Shown: piece after piece, positions 55,601-64,000 of the stretch
How the letters are laid out: every line of letters starts with the position of its first letter
How positions within the stretch are numbered: position 1 is the first letter of the stretch
Origin: Catalimonadaceae bacterium JC749
Lineage (GTDB): Bacteria > Bacteroidota > Bacteroidia > Cytophagales > Cyclobacteriaceae
NCBI GenBank assembly: GCA_021730635.1
Contig: JAJNNC010000005.1
Location: 62,001 to 126,000, forward strand
Direction: 5' to 3'
DNA length: 64,000 nucleotides
Program-made: the position numbers and the translations under genes
The notes under the pieces: generated by a model
The model's database searches: none
Seen by the model: only the letters and a program-made list of their open reading frames with translations
What the model was told of the DNA's origin: nothing

Positions 55601-56332
55601 TTGATTAGCCAGATGAATACCATGCGGGCCCGTTTTCCCCGCTATGTCGATTATGGTATGACACCCATGGAAGACCTTTTTTCCAAAGAAACACTGGCAA
55701 AGGCTTATGTGGTGAAAAGCGAGCAATTTAAAAGCAGTTACCTTGAAAATCTGGGGGAAGGCAGATTTCAACTGACCCCCCTGCCTACCGAAGCACAGTT
55801 TGCACCGGTATTTGGGATGTTGGTCCGGGATTATAACGAAGATCATCATCTGGACCTATTGCTGGTAGGCAACTCCTATGCTACTGAAGTGCGTACGGGT
55901 CAATACGATGCACTCAACGGGCTTTTGATGCAGGGCGATGGCAACGGTAATTTTTCGCCTGTCTCTTCTCCCGAAAGTGGTTTTTGGGTAGGGGGCGATG
56001 CCAAAGCACTGGCCGAACTGATCACAGGAGAGGGACGATCTTTATGGTTGGCTACTCAGAATGCCGGAAAGCTCAAAGTATTTACCCAACATGGGGTGTC
56101 AACGCAGGAGTTGGTGACCTTAACCCCTTTGGATTGGAAGGTAGAGATGACTTATCAGGATAAAAGTACAGTGATAAAAGAACTTTATCATGGCTACTCT
56201 TATTTATCACAGTCTTCCCGTCTGTTGAAGCTAGACAGCAACGTTGTCTCTGTTAAGGTGTATGATTACACAGGAAAGGAACGCAGCATTCAACCTCCTT
56301 TTTCATCTTTCTTTACTCAAAAGGCCCGATGA
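52670..56332 (+). CDS. VCBS/FG-GAP repeat lipoprotein with ASPIC/UnbV domain, first copy
   Basis: A 1220-residue surface lipoprotein: MRNILHLLGITLVCISCGRQ, lipobox Cys at 17; ATG 52670 is preferred over the TTG 9 bp upstream. Many DxDxDG-type calcium loops follow, such as GDVNNDGFSDIYFTGN, DINADGLLDMYV, DYDKDGDLDAYLL and DFNNDGLMDIVVLDMLPE. The ASPIC/UnbV module (GLGAKIQLYYDGKTQMHEHS, VTWPDGRHQQL) lies near the middle, about residues 540-620. A second set of repeats follows. The protein is a large beta-propeller-type binding protein often found beside SusC/SusD. It has no obvious catalytic domain. Confidence 0.85.
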   Translation: MRNILHLLGITLVCISCGRQENTLFEQLSAETTGITFNNIVIDNDTLNVLEFTYFYNGGGVGIGDVNNDGFSDIYFTGNKVSSRLYLNEGRLEGPQNGHLRFEDVTEKAGVSTDRWARGVAMVDINADGLLDMYVSVSGTTRAGNTSNLLFVNQGNDASGIPTFKEQAQAYGLADTAHTTQTAFFDYDKDGDLDAYLLTNAIEAFSPNLSRPKKLQGEGLSTDRLYRNEGIGANGHPVFKDVSQEAGIQIEGYGLGIVINDLNQDGWPDVYCANDFVTNDLVWINNQDGTFTNQASVYLKHQSYNSMGADIADFNNDGLMDIVVLDMLPEDNKRQKITSGPINYNKFYSDLGMQYEPQFVRNTLQLNSGMRPAPGEDKRHPKGVPVFSEIGQLAGISTTDWSWSALFADFDNDGYRDLFVTNGYGKDVTDLDYAVYSSQQEMLGSKEAIRAKQRQIASQQPEVKLHNYIFRNQGDLTFADYSEKWGMTLPTLSNGAAYADLDNDGDLDLVINNINEEASVYQNHTVDGQQNNTTHFLRIAFKGPAANRSGLGAKIQLYYDGKTQMHEHSIYRGFQSTVENTVHFGLGSTTQIDSVSVTWPDGRHQQLRDVRADQLLILDYTHASIPTPAKAPKAPPLMKEVTEEYGIDYLHQENYFIDFTSQRLLPHMYSQNGPGLAVGDVNGDGLDDFFVGGASGSSGQLFLQSSASGQAPVFSSHAIDAAGKQQEDMGALLLDVDQDQDLDLYVVSGGSEFPEESILYQDRLYLNDGQGHFTQDISALPAMRTSGSCVTAADFDADGDLDLFVGGRVRPQKYPYPPRSYLLRNDYDPQTGKARFTDVTQTMGPALQTLGMVTTALWTDFDQDRQVDLIVTGEWMPIRFFKNQQGTLKEVTEATGLTHTFGWWNSLSSGDFDHDGDIDYVAGNLGINSKYKASPQEPVCVYAHDYNQDGTTDPILCYYLPGADGQRAAYPAHSRDDLISQMNTMRARFPRYVDYGMTPMEDLFSKETLAKAYVVKSEQFKSSYLENLGEGRFQLTPLPTEAQFAPVFGMLVRDYNEDHHLDLLLVGNSYATEVRTGQYDALNGLLMQGDGNGNFSPVSSPESGFWVGGDAKALAELITGEGRSLWLATQNAGKLKVFTQHGVSTQELVTLTPLDWKVEMTYQDKSTVIKELYHGYSYLSQSSRLLKLDSNVVSVKVYDYTGKERSIQPPFSSFFTQKAR

Positions 56333-56345
56333 CAATCCTAAAGGC

Positions 56346-59300
56346 ATGCTGAGCATCGCAAAATATCTTTTCATCACCCTGGGAATTACTGTAGTGATTT
56401 CCTGTTCTCAGGATAGCAGCATTCAGCATGCGGATTCTTCTTCCGGTAAAACCGATACGACCATTTCTCAAAGTCCTCTTTTTACATTATTGAAAAGCAC
56501 ACAAACAGGCATTGATTTTAATAACAGGATTACGGAGAATGACAAAATCAACCTGATTGATTACTTCTATCTCTATAATGGAGGAGGTGTTGCCATCGGG
56601 GATGTCAACAACGATAGCCTGCCAGACCTTTTCTTCACAGGGAATCAGGTATCCAGTCAGTTATATCTCAACAAAGGGAATATGATCTTCGAAAACATCA
56701 CCCTGTCGGCCGGGGTGGTCACAGAGGGGTGGTGCAGTGGTGTGAGCATGGTAGATGTCAATCAGGATGGTTGGCTGGATGTATACGTTTGCCGGGCCGG
56801 AAATGGAGTGCCTGCCCAACGCGCCAATCTGTTGTTTGTAAACCAGGGCAACCAGGCCGATGGAGAGCCGGTGTTTGTGGAGAGCGCACAATCCTATGGG
56901 CTGGCTTTCGAAGGGTATTCGACACAGGCCGCTTTTTTTGACTATGACAAAGACGGCGACCTGGATATGTATCTGCTCAACAGTACCAATGAGATACGGG
57001 CTCCCAATACCATTGTTCCTGTAAAAAAAGACGGGAGTGGTCTGGCCACAGACAAACTATATCGTAACGATGGCCCTACTGCTCAGCCTGTGTTTACCGA
57101 TGTTTCCAAAAAAGCAGGCATTCTGCACGACGGCCTAGGGTTGGGCGTCGGAATCGGTGACCTTGATGGGGATGGTTGGGAAGACATCTATGTATCCAAT
57201 GATTTTCTGGCCAACGACCAACTGTATATCAATAATCAGAATGGTACCTTCCGTGAGAAAGCAGCCCAATATCTCAAGCACCAGAGTAATTTTGCGATGG
57301 GCAACGATCTGGCTGACTACAACAATGACGGATGGACAGACATTATGGTGGCTGATATGCTACCAGCGGATAATGAGCAACGGAAAAAGATGGCAGGCCC
57401 TATGAAATACGGGCAGTTTCAAATGGGCTTGAAGATGGGATACCAACCCCAGTATATGCGCAATACTTTACAGCTTAACAACGGCCTGAATGGCAAAGGA
57501 AAGCTGACATTTAGCGAGATAGGGCAACTGGCTGGTGTGCATTCCACCGATTGGAGCTGGGCAACGCTATGGGGTGATTTTGACAACGACGGTTTGAAAG
57601 ATTTACTGATTACCAACGGCTACCGCCGGGATATCACAGACCTGGATTTTGTGGCGTACAATACATCCCTGAGCAGGAGCCCTGATCAATACCAGGCAGA
57701 CAATATGATCAAATCCAGAGCCAGGCAGATGCCCGGTATCAAAAAAACAGATTACCTTTTCCGGAATAAAGGAGATCTGACCTTCGAACATGTCAGTGCC
57801 GCCTGGGGCTTATCAGTTCCTTCTTATTCCAATGGAGCTGCCTATGGCGATCTGGATCGTGATGGGGACCTCGACCTGGTCATCAACGCCATAGATGATC
57901 CTGCCCTGGTGTATGAAAATAAAGCGACGGATCTACTAAAACATCACTATCTACTTGTCGAACTGCAAGGCAGTGAAAAGAATCGCCATGGTCTGGGCGC
58001 AACCATACGGGTATATGCTGATGGAAACATGCAGCAATACCACCATAGCGTCACACGGGGTTTTCAGTCTTCTGTAGCGTATGGTATACACATCGGTCTG
58101 GGGACCGCGCAACACATAGATTCGCTTATCATTACCTGGCCGGATGGTAAAAGACAGCTACTCAGCGATATTGCTGCCAATCAAACAGTGGTACTAAAAT
58201 ATAACTACGCAAAAACCAGTCGTCCGAATGCACCGGCTGAAGTCCCTCTATTAGCAGAGGTCACAGACCAACGTGGCATACACTACAGGCATCAGGAAGA
58301 TGAGTACAATGATTTTGCCCGTCAGCTTCTGTTGCCCCATCAGCATTCCCGCCTGGGTCCCGGCATGGCGGTGGGAGACATGAATGGGGATGGACGCGAG
58401 GATTTTTTGGTGGGTGGAGCCTATCAGCAATCCGCTCTTTTGTTCTTTCAGACTCCCCAGGGTACTTTTCGTTCAGAACCCCTTACCCGGGAAAAAAAGT
58501 ATGAAGAAGACATGGGAACACTGTTGTTCGATGCCGATGGCGACAGCGATCTGGACTTATACGTGGCCAGTGGCAGCAACGAATTTGCTGAAAAATCACC
58601 CTACTATCAGGATAAGCTCTATCTCAACGATGGGCAGGGGCATTTTCAATGGGCACCCGAAGCGTTGCCTGCCATGCCTTCCAGTACCTCCTGTGTGACA
58701 GCCGCTGACTATGACCAGGATGGAGACCTGGATTTATTTGTGGGAGGGCGGTTAACACCACTGAAGTATCCGCTTCCGGGTACCAGCTATTTGCTGCGGA
58801 ATGAAAAAGGTGTCTTCCAGGATGTCACCGAAGAAGTAGCCCCAGGCTTACGACAGGTAGGGATGGTCACTGCCGCCTTATGGACTGATTTTAACCAGGA
58901 TGGTCAGGTAGATTTGATGGTAACAGGTGAGTTTATGCCCATACATTTTTATCAGAACCATCAGGGGATGCTGAAAGAAGTGACAAGTACCACCGGTTTA
59001 CCTGCCACGCAGGGTTGGTGGAACAGCCTGCAGGGAGCCGATTTTGATCATGATGGGGATACGGATTATGTGTTGGGCAATGCCGGTCTCAACACCCGCT
59101 ACCGGGTATCCTACGCAGAGCCGCTGTCGGTGTATGCCGCTGATTTTGATGGTAACGGCAGTATAGACCCTATCCTGACTTATTATCTAGGTGGACAGGA
59201 ACATCCTACCGCTTCCCGTGATGATCTCCTTCACCAGATGGTTGGCTTACGCCAAAAATTCAGAAGATACGATACTTATGCCAAAGCGCAGTTACATGAT

Positions 59301-59948
59301 ATTGTTCCCAGGGAAGCTATGAGGGGGGCTTACATAGCACGCGCACATCTGTTTGAAAGTAGTTATCTGGAAAACCAGGGAGAAGGGAAGTTTACGATAC
59401 AACCTTTGCCTCTGTTGGCGCAAATAGCCCCGGTATTTGGCATATTGTGCGAAGATATGGATCAGGATACTCACCCGGATATTCTTCTGGTAGGTAATTC
59501 TTATGCAACAGAAGTAGTGGCCGGTCAGTATGACGCTTCCATCGGACTGTGGCTCAAAGGCGACGGGCAGGGTAACTTCCAGCCGGTACCACAGATACAA
59601 AGCGGATTTTTTGTGGAGGGGGATGCCAAAGGATTGGCTTTTCTCCTGCGGAAGGAAGGTCAGCCCTTGATGATAGCCACTCAGAATAACGGCCCAGTAA
59701 AGGTGTTCGAAAAAAGGGAAAATGTCAATCAGGCTGTCTTAACAGTCAATCCGCATCCTATGGATGCCTGTGCCTGGTTTCACTTTTCAGATGGACGACG
59801 AAGTAAAAAGGAGTTGTATTATGGAGCCTCTTATCTCTCTCAATCTTCGCGTAGTCTGCTAGTATCTGAGAAAGTAGTTTCTGTAGTAATACAGGATTAT
59901 GCCGGGAAAAGCCGTACGGTCTATGAGCGTACCATGGTTGGGCAATGA
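56346..59948 (+). CDS. VCBS/FG-GAP repeat lipoprotein with ASPIC/UnbV domain, second copy
   Basis: A 1200-residue paralogue of the preceding protein: MLSIAKYLFITLGITVVISC, lipobox Cys at 20. ATG 56346 is chosen; the open frame extends upstream into the first copy. Aligned segments include YNGGGVAIGDVNND, DYDKDGDLDMYLLN, ADMLPADNEQRKKMAGP, the ASPIC module (GLGATIRVYADGNMQQYHHS, ITWPDGKRQLL) and LVGNSYATEVVAGQYDASIG near the end. The gap to the first copy is 13 bp, so they form a tandem pair in one transcript. Similarity is spread along the full length but the copies have clearly diverged. Confidence 0.85.
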   Translation: MLSIAKYLFITLGITVVISCSQDSSIQHADSSSGKTDTTISQSPLFTLLKSTQTGIDFNNRITENDKINLIDYFYLYNGGGVAIGDVNNDSLPDLFFTGNQVSSQLYLNKGNMIFENITLSAGVVTEGWCSGVSMVDVNQDGWLDVYVCRAGNGVPAQRANLLFVNQGNQADGEPVFVESAQSYGLAFEGYSTQAAFFDYDKDGDLDMYLLNSTNEIRAPNTIVPVKKDGSGLATDKLYRNDGPTAQPVFTDVSKKAGILHDGLGLGVGIGDLDGDGWEDIYVSNDFLANDQLYINNQNGTFREKAAQYLKHQSNFAMGNDLADYNNDGWTDIMVADMLPADNEQRKKMAGPMKYGQFQMGLKMGYQPQYMRNTLQLNNGLNGKGKLTFSEIGQLAGVHSTDWSWATLWGDFDNDGLKDLLITNGYRRDITDLDFVAYNTSLSRSPDQYQADNMIKSRARQMPGIKKTDYLFRNKGDLTFEHVSAAWGLSVPSYSNGAAYGDLDRDGDLDLVINAIDDPALVYENKATDLLKHHYLLVELQGSEKNRHGLGATIRVYADGNMQQYHHSVTRGFQSSVAYGIHIGLGTAQHIDSLIITWPDGKRQLLSDIAANQTVVLKYNYAKTSRPNAPAEVPLLAEVTDQRGIHYRHQEDEYNDFARQLLLPHQHSRLGPGMAVGDMNGDGREDFLVGGAYQQSALLFFQTPQGTFRSEPLTREKKYEEDMGTLLFDADGDSDLDLYVASGSNEFAEKSPYYQDKLYLNDGQGHFQWAPEALPAMPSSTSCVTAADYDQDGDLDLFVGGRLTPLKYPLPGTSYLLRNEKGVFQDVTEEVAPGLRQVGMVTAALWTDFNQDGQVDLMVTGEFMPIHFYQNHQGMLKEVTSTTGLPATQGWWNSLQGADFDHDGDTDYVLGNAGLNTRYRVSYAEPLSVYAADFDGNGSIDPILTYYLGGQEHPTASRDDLLHQMVGLRQKFRRYDTYAKAQLHDIVPREAMRGAYIARAHLFESSYLENQGEGKFTIQPLPLLAQIAPVFGILCEDMDQDTHPDILLVGNSYATEVVAGQYDASIGLWLKGDGQGNFQPVPQIQSGFFVEGDAKGLAFLLRKEGQPLMIATQNNGPVKVFEKRENVNQAVLTVNPHPMDACAWFHFSDGRRSKKELYYGASYLSQSSRSLLVSEKVVSVVIQDYAGKSRTVYERTMVGQ

Positions 59949-60020
59949 CCTTTAGTATGATTTTACTTATTTTCTACAACCCTATAACTATTTAACTACA
60001 TACCATAAAACCGACAGATT

Positions 60021-61136
60021 ATGAGAAAGTGTATCGTTTTATTCGTTTTACTTCTGATGTATTCTAAGAGCATCGCTCAGCAGTGGAGTGAGGAAAAAGC
60101 CAATGATTGGTATGCAGCCCAACCCTGGCTGGTAGGGTCCAATTTTTTGCCCTCTAACGCTATTAACCAGCTGGAAATGTGGCAAAAAGAAACCTGGTCG
60201 CCTGAACTCATTGATAAGGAACTGGGCTGGGCCGCTGATCTGGGGATGAATACCATGCGTGTATACCTGCATGACATTCCCTACCGGCAGGATGCGGAAG
60301 GCTTCAAACAACGCATGGATGAATTTCTCACGATCTGTCAGAAGCATAATATCCGGCCTATGTTTGTCATCTTCGATTCCTGCTGGGATCCTTTTCCCAA
60401 AGCAGGTAAACAGCGTGATCCAAAACCTGGGGTCCATAACTCAGGATGGGTACAGAGCCCTGGGGCAGAAATACTGAAAGACAAAAGCCAGTGGCCTGCA
60501 CTGAAAGACTATGTAGTCGATGTGATGAGCAGCTTCAAAGAGGATGAGCGCATTTTGGCCTGGGATATAACCAACGAACCGGATAATGACAATGCCAGCA
60601 GCTACGGGAAAAACAATATGAAGCAGGAACTGAAGAACAAAAAGGAATTAGGGGTAGAACTGGTCAGGACAGCTTTTGGGTGGGCTCGAGAAGTCAATCC
60701 TTCTCAGCCCATTACCTCCGCTCCCTGGTATGGAGACTGGTCCAGTCTGGATAAGATGAACGAGATGAACCGCTTTCTTTTTACGCATTCTGATATCATC
60801 ACCTTCCATAACTATGCGGATGCTGCAGATTTTAAACAAAGGGTGGAATGGCTCAAACAGTTCAACCGACCTATGCTCTGTACCGAATACATGGCCCGGC
60901 CTGCGGGTAGTACTTTTCAGGATATTTTGCCCATTGCCAAAGAAAACAAAGTAGGCATGATCAACTGGGGGTTTGTCGCCGGTAAGAGTCAGACCAACTA
61001 CCCCTGGGATTCCTGGCAGCAGGCCTACAAAAAAGAACCGCCTGTCTGGTTCCATGATATTTTCAGAAAGGATGGTAGCGCTTACAGACCGGAAGAAACG
61101 GCTTTCATCAAAGAGATGACCGGTACAAAACCCTGA
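60021..61136 (+). CDS. Exported GH5-like (clan GH-A) glycoside hydrolase
   Basis: A 371-residue enzyme with a signal peptide (MRKCIVLFVLLLMYSKSIAQ). The (beta/alpha)8 core shows LGWAADLGMNTMRVYLHDIP (strand 2), HNIRPMFVIFDSCWDPFP, the acid/base E186 in WDITNEPDND and the nucleophile E289 in PMLCTEYMAR, and a late VGMINWGFVAGKSQTNYPWDSW. This is a clan GH-A pattern close to GH5 or GH2-type catalytic domains; the exact family is not clear. Substrate by context: a beta-linked backbone or side chain in the same glycan. It ends 37 bp before the convergent phosphodiesterase gene. Confidence 0.8.
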   Translation: MRKCIVLFVLLLMYSKSIAQQWSEEKANDWYAAQPWLVGSNFLPSNAINQLEMWQKETWSPELIDKELGWAADLGMNTMRVYLHDIPYRQDAEGFKQRMDEFLTICQKHNIRPMFVIFDSCWDPFPKAGKQRDPKPGVHNSGWVQSPGAEILKDKSQWPALKDYVVDVMSSFKEDERILAWDITNEPDNDNASSYGKNNMKQELKNKKELGVELVRTAFGWAREVNPSQPITSAPWYGDWSSLDKMNEMNRFLFTHSDIITFHNYADAADFKQRVEWLKQFNRPMLCTEYMARPAGSTFQDILPIAKENKVGMINWGFVAGKSQTNYPWDSWQQAYKKEPPVWFHDIFRKDGSAYRPEETAFIKEMTGTKP

Positions 61137-61172
61137 ATGCAGCAATGACTTTAAGCGGCCTTCAGTAAGGGC

Positions 61173-62417
61173 TTATGGCACATAAATATCTTCCAATACT
61201 TCTGTTTTACCGTCAATATCGGGTGGAGGTTTGAGGTGTAACAGTTTGGCGACAAACGGATAGACATGTACATTATGAAAGGCAGGGATGGTAAGAGTAG
61301 ATTTGATGTTGGGGCCTTGTGCGTAAAAGATGCCCCACATCTCTTTCACCAATTCCGGATCAAACCCATGCTTTCCGGTTTTTTTGCCAGGGCTTAGTCT
61401 GGGAGCCAGCACTTCGCGGCTGGCATCGGTAATATAATACCCCGGATCGGCCACCAGCAAAAGATCTCCTATTCTGGGATGATTATAATACCAATGGGCA
61501 GGAAGGCTATCCCTTTTATAGATCTTAAACGATGCCTCCTGCTGTTGAAGAGCCTGATACAGACTGTCGACCGGGGTTGTATCCTTCACATAAATATGAG
61601 CCTGTGTTCCGGCATTGACTACCACAAAACTACTATCCTGCAAAGGGTGAAGATCGGGGAGGTAAATGAAGTTTTCCGGATTGCTTTCTATCTCCATCAT
61701 GCCATGGTCGGAGACAATAATCACATTGACAGGCAGATCCATAGACTGCAACTGCTGCATCAGATTGCCCAGCAGGGCATCCGCCTCTTTGAGTGCCGTA
61801 GCGATTTCCGGAGAATCAGGACCAAAATTATGACCCTGGGTGTCTATCATAGAGAAGTACAAAGAAATAAAATGGGGTCTTTTCTCTTCCGGCAATTGTA
61901 ACCATTTCACTACCTGGTCTACCCGCTCGGTATTGGGTATCTGTTCATCATACAATTGATAATAATCCGGATAAGCTCCCCGGATGGGCGCTTCCGAACC
62001 CACCCAAAAATAAGAAGCTGCCGGCAAGCCATTTTCCTGGGCTAGCTGCCAGAGTGGAGTTCCTCCATAAAACTGAGGATCTTCAACAACTTTGCGGTCA
62101 CGAATAGCAAACAGTGTGTTGCTTTCCGGGTCGTAGAATTCATTGTCTACCAAACCCTGATGGCCGGGGTACAATCCCGTTACCAGCGTATAGTGGTTAG
62201 GAAAAGTCTTACTGGGAAAAGAAGGGATCAGCGCTTCCGCCTGGGTACCTTTTTGGATGAAAGCCTCAAAGTGAGGCATATCGTGATTGGCGACATAATC
62301 ATACCGAAAGCCATCAAAAGAAATCAGTATGACATAGGGAGGCTCTTCCTGCAACGAACAGGCCGAGAAAGAAAGCAGGAAGAGACTTAATACAATACAA
62401 AAGGGGTATGCCTTCAT
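61173..62417 (-). CDS. Ectonucleotide pyrophosphatase/phosphodiesterase family lipoprotein
   Basis: A 414-residue lipoprotein (MKAYPFCIVLSLFLLSFSAC, lipobox Cys at 20; an in-frame ATG lies two codons upstream). The alkaline phosphatase superfamily core has ILISFDGFRYDYV with a metal-binding Asp, the nucleophile Thr in PSFPSKTFPNHYTLVTGLYP, GGTPLWQLAQENG, DTQGHNFGPDSPE and the metal site VSDHGMMEI. This is the NPP branch, which cleaves phosphodiester or pyrophosphate bonds of nucleotides or lipids outside the cytoplasmic membrane. It is convergent with the GH5-like gene and follows the GH13 gene on its own strand by 44 bp. Confidence 0.92.
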   Translation of the reverse strand: MKAYPFCIVLSLFLLSFSACSLQEEPPYVILISFDGFRYDYVANHDMPHFEAFIQKGTQAEALIPSFPSKTFPNHYTLVTGLYPGHQGLVDNEFYDPESNTLFAIRDRKVVEDPQFYGGTPLWQLAQENGLPAASYFWVGSEAPIRGAYPDYYQLYDEQIPNTERVDQVVKWLQLPEEKRPHFISLYFSMIDTQGHNFGPDSPEIATALKEADALLGNLMQQLQSMDLPVNVIIVSDHGMMEIESNPENFIYLPDLHPLQDSSFVVVNAGTQAHIYVKDTTPVDSLYQALQQQEASFKIYKRDSLPAHWYYNHPRIGDLLLVADPGYYITDASREVLAPRLSPGKKTGKHGFDPELVKEMWGIFYAQGPNIKSTLTIPAFHNVHVYPFVAKLLHLKPPPDIDGKTEVLEDIYVP

Positions 62418-62461
62418 GAGCACAATACTTCAGACTAATGAATTATTCTGAAAAATACGCC

Positions 62462-64000
62462 CTAGGAATGAATTTCAAAAATAAAGGTTTGTAAAGGACC
62501 CACTTCTACTGGAATCCCAGCGTCGCCTTCGCTGATGATTACTTCACCAGGCTGAAAAGGGATGCGCTGCTGGGTCTGAAAAATATCCTGAAGGGTGTAG
62601 CCTAGCTCTTCTGATAATTGCATGGCCTCTATCGCTGTTTTGGGAATTTTTAGTTTGAAAAAACAGCCGTTTTCTGCATCAAAATTAGTGACAATCAGGA
62701 GTTGCTGCTGATCGGTAAACCGGAGAAAAGCATACATCTTGTCGGAATATCCCGGAGTGAAAGACCGGTTGTGTGGGTTTAAATCATAGAGGTATCCCTC
62801 CTGAATGGCCGGTTCATGACAAACAGTAAGCAGTTGGCTATAAAACTGTCGCAACTCCTTTTGGGATTCGCTCAATCCGCCACCATCATATTGACCATGA
62901 TTCAACCACTTCTGATGTTCGGGAACCCCCCAGTAATCAAAAATAGTGGTACGCCCATCATCGCCGCTGAACCCGGACTCACCCAAAGCAGGTTCGCCCA
63001 CCTCCTGACCAAAATATACCATGATAGGGCCGGTATGCATCAGGGCACTGACCACCATGCCCGGTTTGGCTTTGTGCGCTTCTCCGGCAAAAAACCGGGA
63101 GGCAATGCGTTGCTCGTCATGGTTTTCCAGAAAACGCAGCATGTTATGATTTTTTCCTCGAAGAAACTGCCAGATATCCGGTACATGCATCAGCGTGCCA
63201 TGTCCTTCGATGACTGCCCTCAGGGTATCGTACATTTGTACTTTGTCATACAGGAAATCAAAGCGCCCCGTATCTATATAATTTCGGTATTGCTCAGGGT
63301 TGTATATTTCTGCGATAAAAACCAGATCAGGATACTGTTCCTTCACTTTGGGGATAACCCAATGCCAGAATTCAACAGGCACCATCTCAGCCATATCGCA
63401 GCGAAACCCATCCACCTTTTTCCCTGCCCAGTAAAGCAAGATGTCATACATCTTTTGCCAGGTATCAGGAATAGGAAAAAAATGAGTTTTCCGGTCATGA
63501 AGATAGTCTATTCCGTAGTTAAGTTTGGCCGTTTCAAACCAGTCGTAAATCTGAGGACTGGCAGTAAACTGATCGTTGCCGGTAGCTTTGGCAGGAAATT
63601 CATCAAATTTACCATCTTTGCTAGGGAAGGGGTGATCACCGAGTGGTACGTATTCTGCGGGTACCTGGAAAGCTTCTCCTACGATATAATAAAAATTGTT
63701 ATGAGGATCGAAGGCTTTGTGGGTGTTATCATCACTGCCAAAATCCTTGACTCCCTTGGGTTTGGCATCAGAGTGATAATACCGGGCAACATGATTCGGC
63801 ACAAAATCAATAATCACTTTTAACCCCTGATCATGGGTCCTTTGAACCAGCGCTTCAAACTCCTGCATGCGTTGCGGCACATTGACAGCCAGATCCGGAT
63901 TGACATCATAATAATCTTTGATAGCATAAGGAGAACCCGCACGTCCTTTCACCACATCGGCATCATCCAGGGGAATGTCATAAGCCCGGTAATCATTGAG
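62462..64000 (-). CDS. GH13 alpha-amylase family enzyme (5' end outside the window)
   Basis: The last 512 codons of a GH13 enzyme; the frame stays open to the window edge (…LNDYRAYDIPLDDADVV). The four GH13 regions are clear: VIIDFVPNHVA, the nucleophile Asp in DGFRCDMAEM, the acid/base Glu in FIAEIYNP, and FLENHDEQR. A C-terminal beta domain ends PLQTFIFEIHS. It acts on alpha-glucans; the exact specificity is uncertain. It is not obviously part of the arabinose locus and lies 44 bp upstream of the NPP gene on the same strand. Confidence 0.92.
   Translation of the reverse strand, partial: LNDYRAYDIPLDDADVVKGRAGSPYAIKDYYDVNPDLAVNVPQRMQEFEALVQRTHDQGLKVIIDFVPNHVARYYHSDAKPKGVKDFGSDDNTHKAFDPHNNFYYIVGEAFQVPAEYVPLGDHPFPSKDGKFDEFPAKATGNDQFTASPQIYDWFETAKLNYGIDYLHDRKTHFFPIPDTWQKMYDILLYWAGKKVDGFRCDMAEMVPVEFWHWVIPKVKEQYPDLVFIAEIYNPEQYRNYIDTGRFDFLYDKVQMYDTLRAVIEGHGTLMHVPDIWQFLRGKNHNMLRFLENHDEQRIASRFFAGEAHKAKPGMVVSALMHTGPIMVYFGQEVGEPALGESGFSGDDGRTTIFDYWGVPEHQKWLNHGQYDGGGLSESQKELRQFYSQLLTVCHEPAIQEGYLYDLNPHNRSFTPGYSDKMYAFLRFTDQQQLLIVTNFDAENGCFFKLKIPKTAIEAMQLSEELGYTLQDIFQTQQRIPFQPGEVIISEGDAGIPVEVGPLQTFIFEIHS

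Overview
The window looks like chromosome from a member of the Bacteroidota, most likely a marine or halotolerant member of the Cytophagales. It carries a complete SusC/SusD pair with STN-domain signalling, an ECF sigma factor and a FecR anti-sigma factor, many lipoprotein signal peptides, VCBS/ASPIC-UnbV proteins, a HxlR regulator and Kdp genes arranged with an NtrC-type regulator. Shine-Dalgarno sites are rarely visible. I see no tRNA, rRNA, CRISPR array or insertion sequence. The phylum call is strong; the order is inference.

Region 1 (1-5.5 kb): a truncated sterol-desaturase-family gene sits behind a frameshifted rhodanese lipoprotein gene. A DUF302 gene lies opposite, behind two near-identical CRP-like boxes exactly 60 bp apart. 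An MbnP-like lipoprotein, an MbnH-like di-heme peroxidase and a CDVCGC outer-membrane barrel protein form a tight minus-strand operon, preceded by a small CNGQC protein. This suggests copper handling.

Region 2 (5.5-20.1 kb): a potassium/sodium island. It holds an NtrC-type response regulator, a 30-residue membrane peptide, kdpF, kdpA, kdpB, kdpC, a BBP2-type porin, a KdpD sensor lacking a kinase, a separate HAMP/PAS histidine kinase, Kup and a NhaD-type antiporter. A four-helix-bundle (S23/IVP-like) gene lies antisense between kdpA and kdpB, next to a CACTAYT-rich tract; a similar tract separates the two sensor genes.

Region 3 (20.1-33.3 kb): minus-strand transport genes: an MFS symporter, a PiT-like protein, two DedA proteins, an APC permease, a BASS-family symporter and an RND pump with its adaptor. 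Two 112-114-residue paralogues of unknown family (24.9 and 32.9 kb) share a nearly invariant C-terminus.

Region 4 (33.5-39 kb): single accessory genes: a divergent HxlR/SDR pair with an operator-like inverted repeat, an AAA ATPase opposite a 55-residue small gene, a winged-helix protein, an epoxide hydrolase and a DUF1697 protein.

Region 5 (39.2-64 kb): a polysaccharide utilisation locus, probably for arabinan or another arabinofuranose-rich glycan. It has a GH43 enzyme with an apparent inserted jelly-roll domain, a GH51 arabinofuranosidase, ECF sigma, FecR, STN-type SusC, SusD, a BNR/GH93-like exo-enzyme, two tandem VCBS/ASPIC lipoproteins and a GH5-like enzyme. Opposite them lie a nucleotide pyrophosphatase/phosphodiesterase lipoprotein and a GH13 gene cut by the window end.
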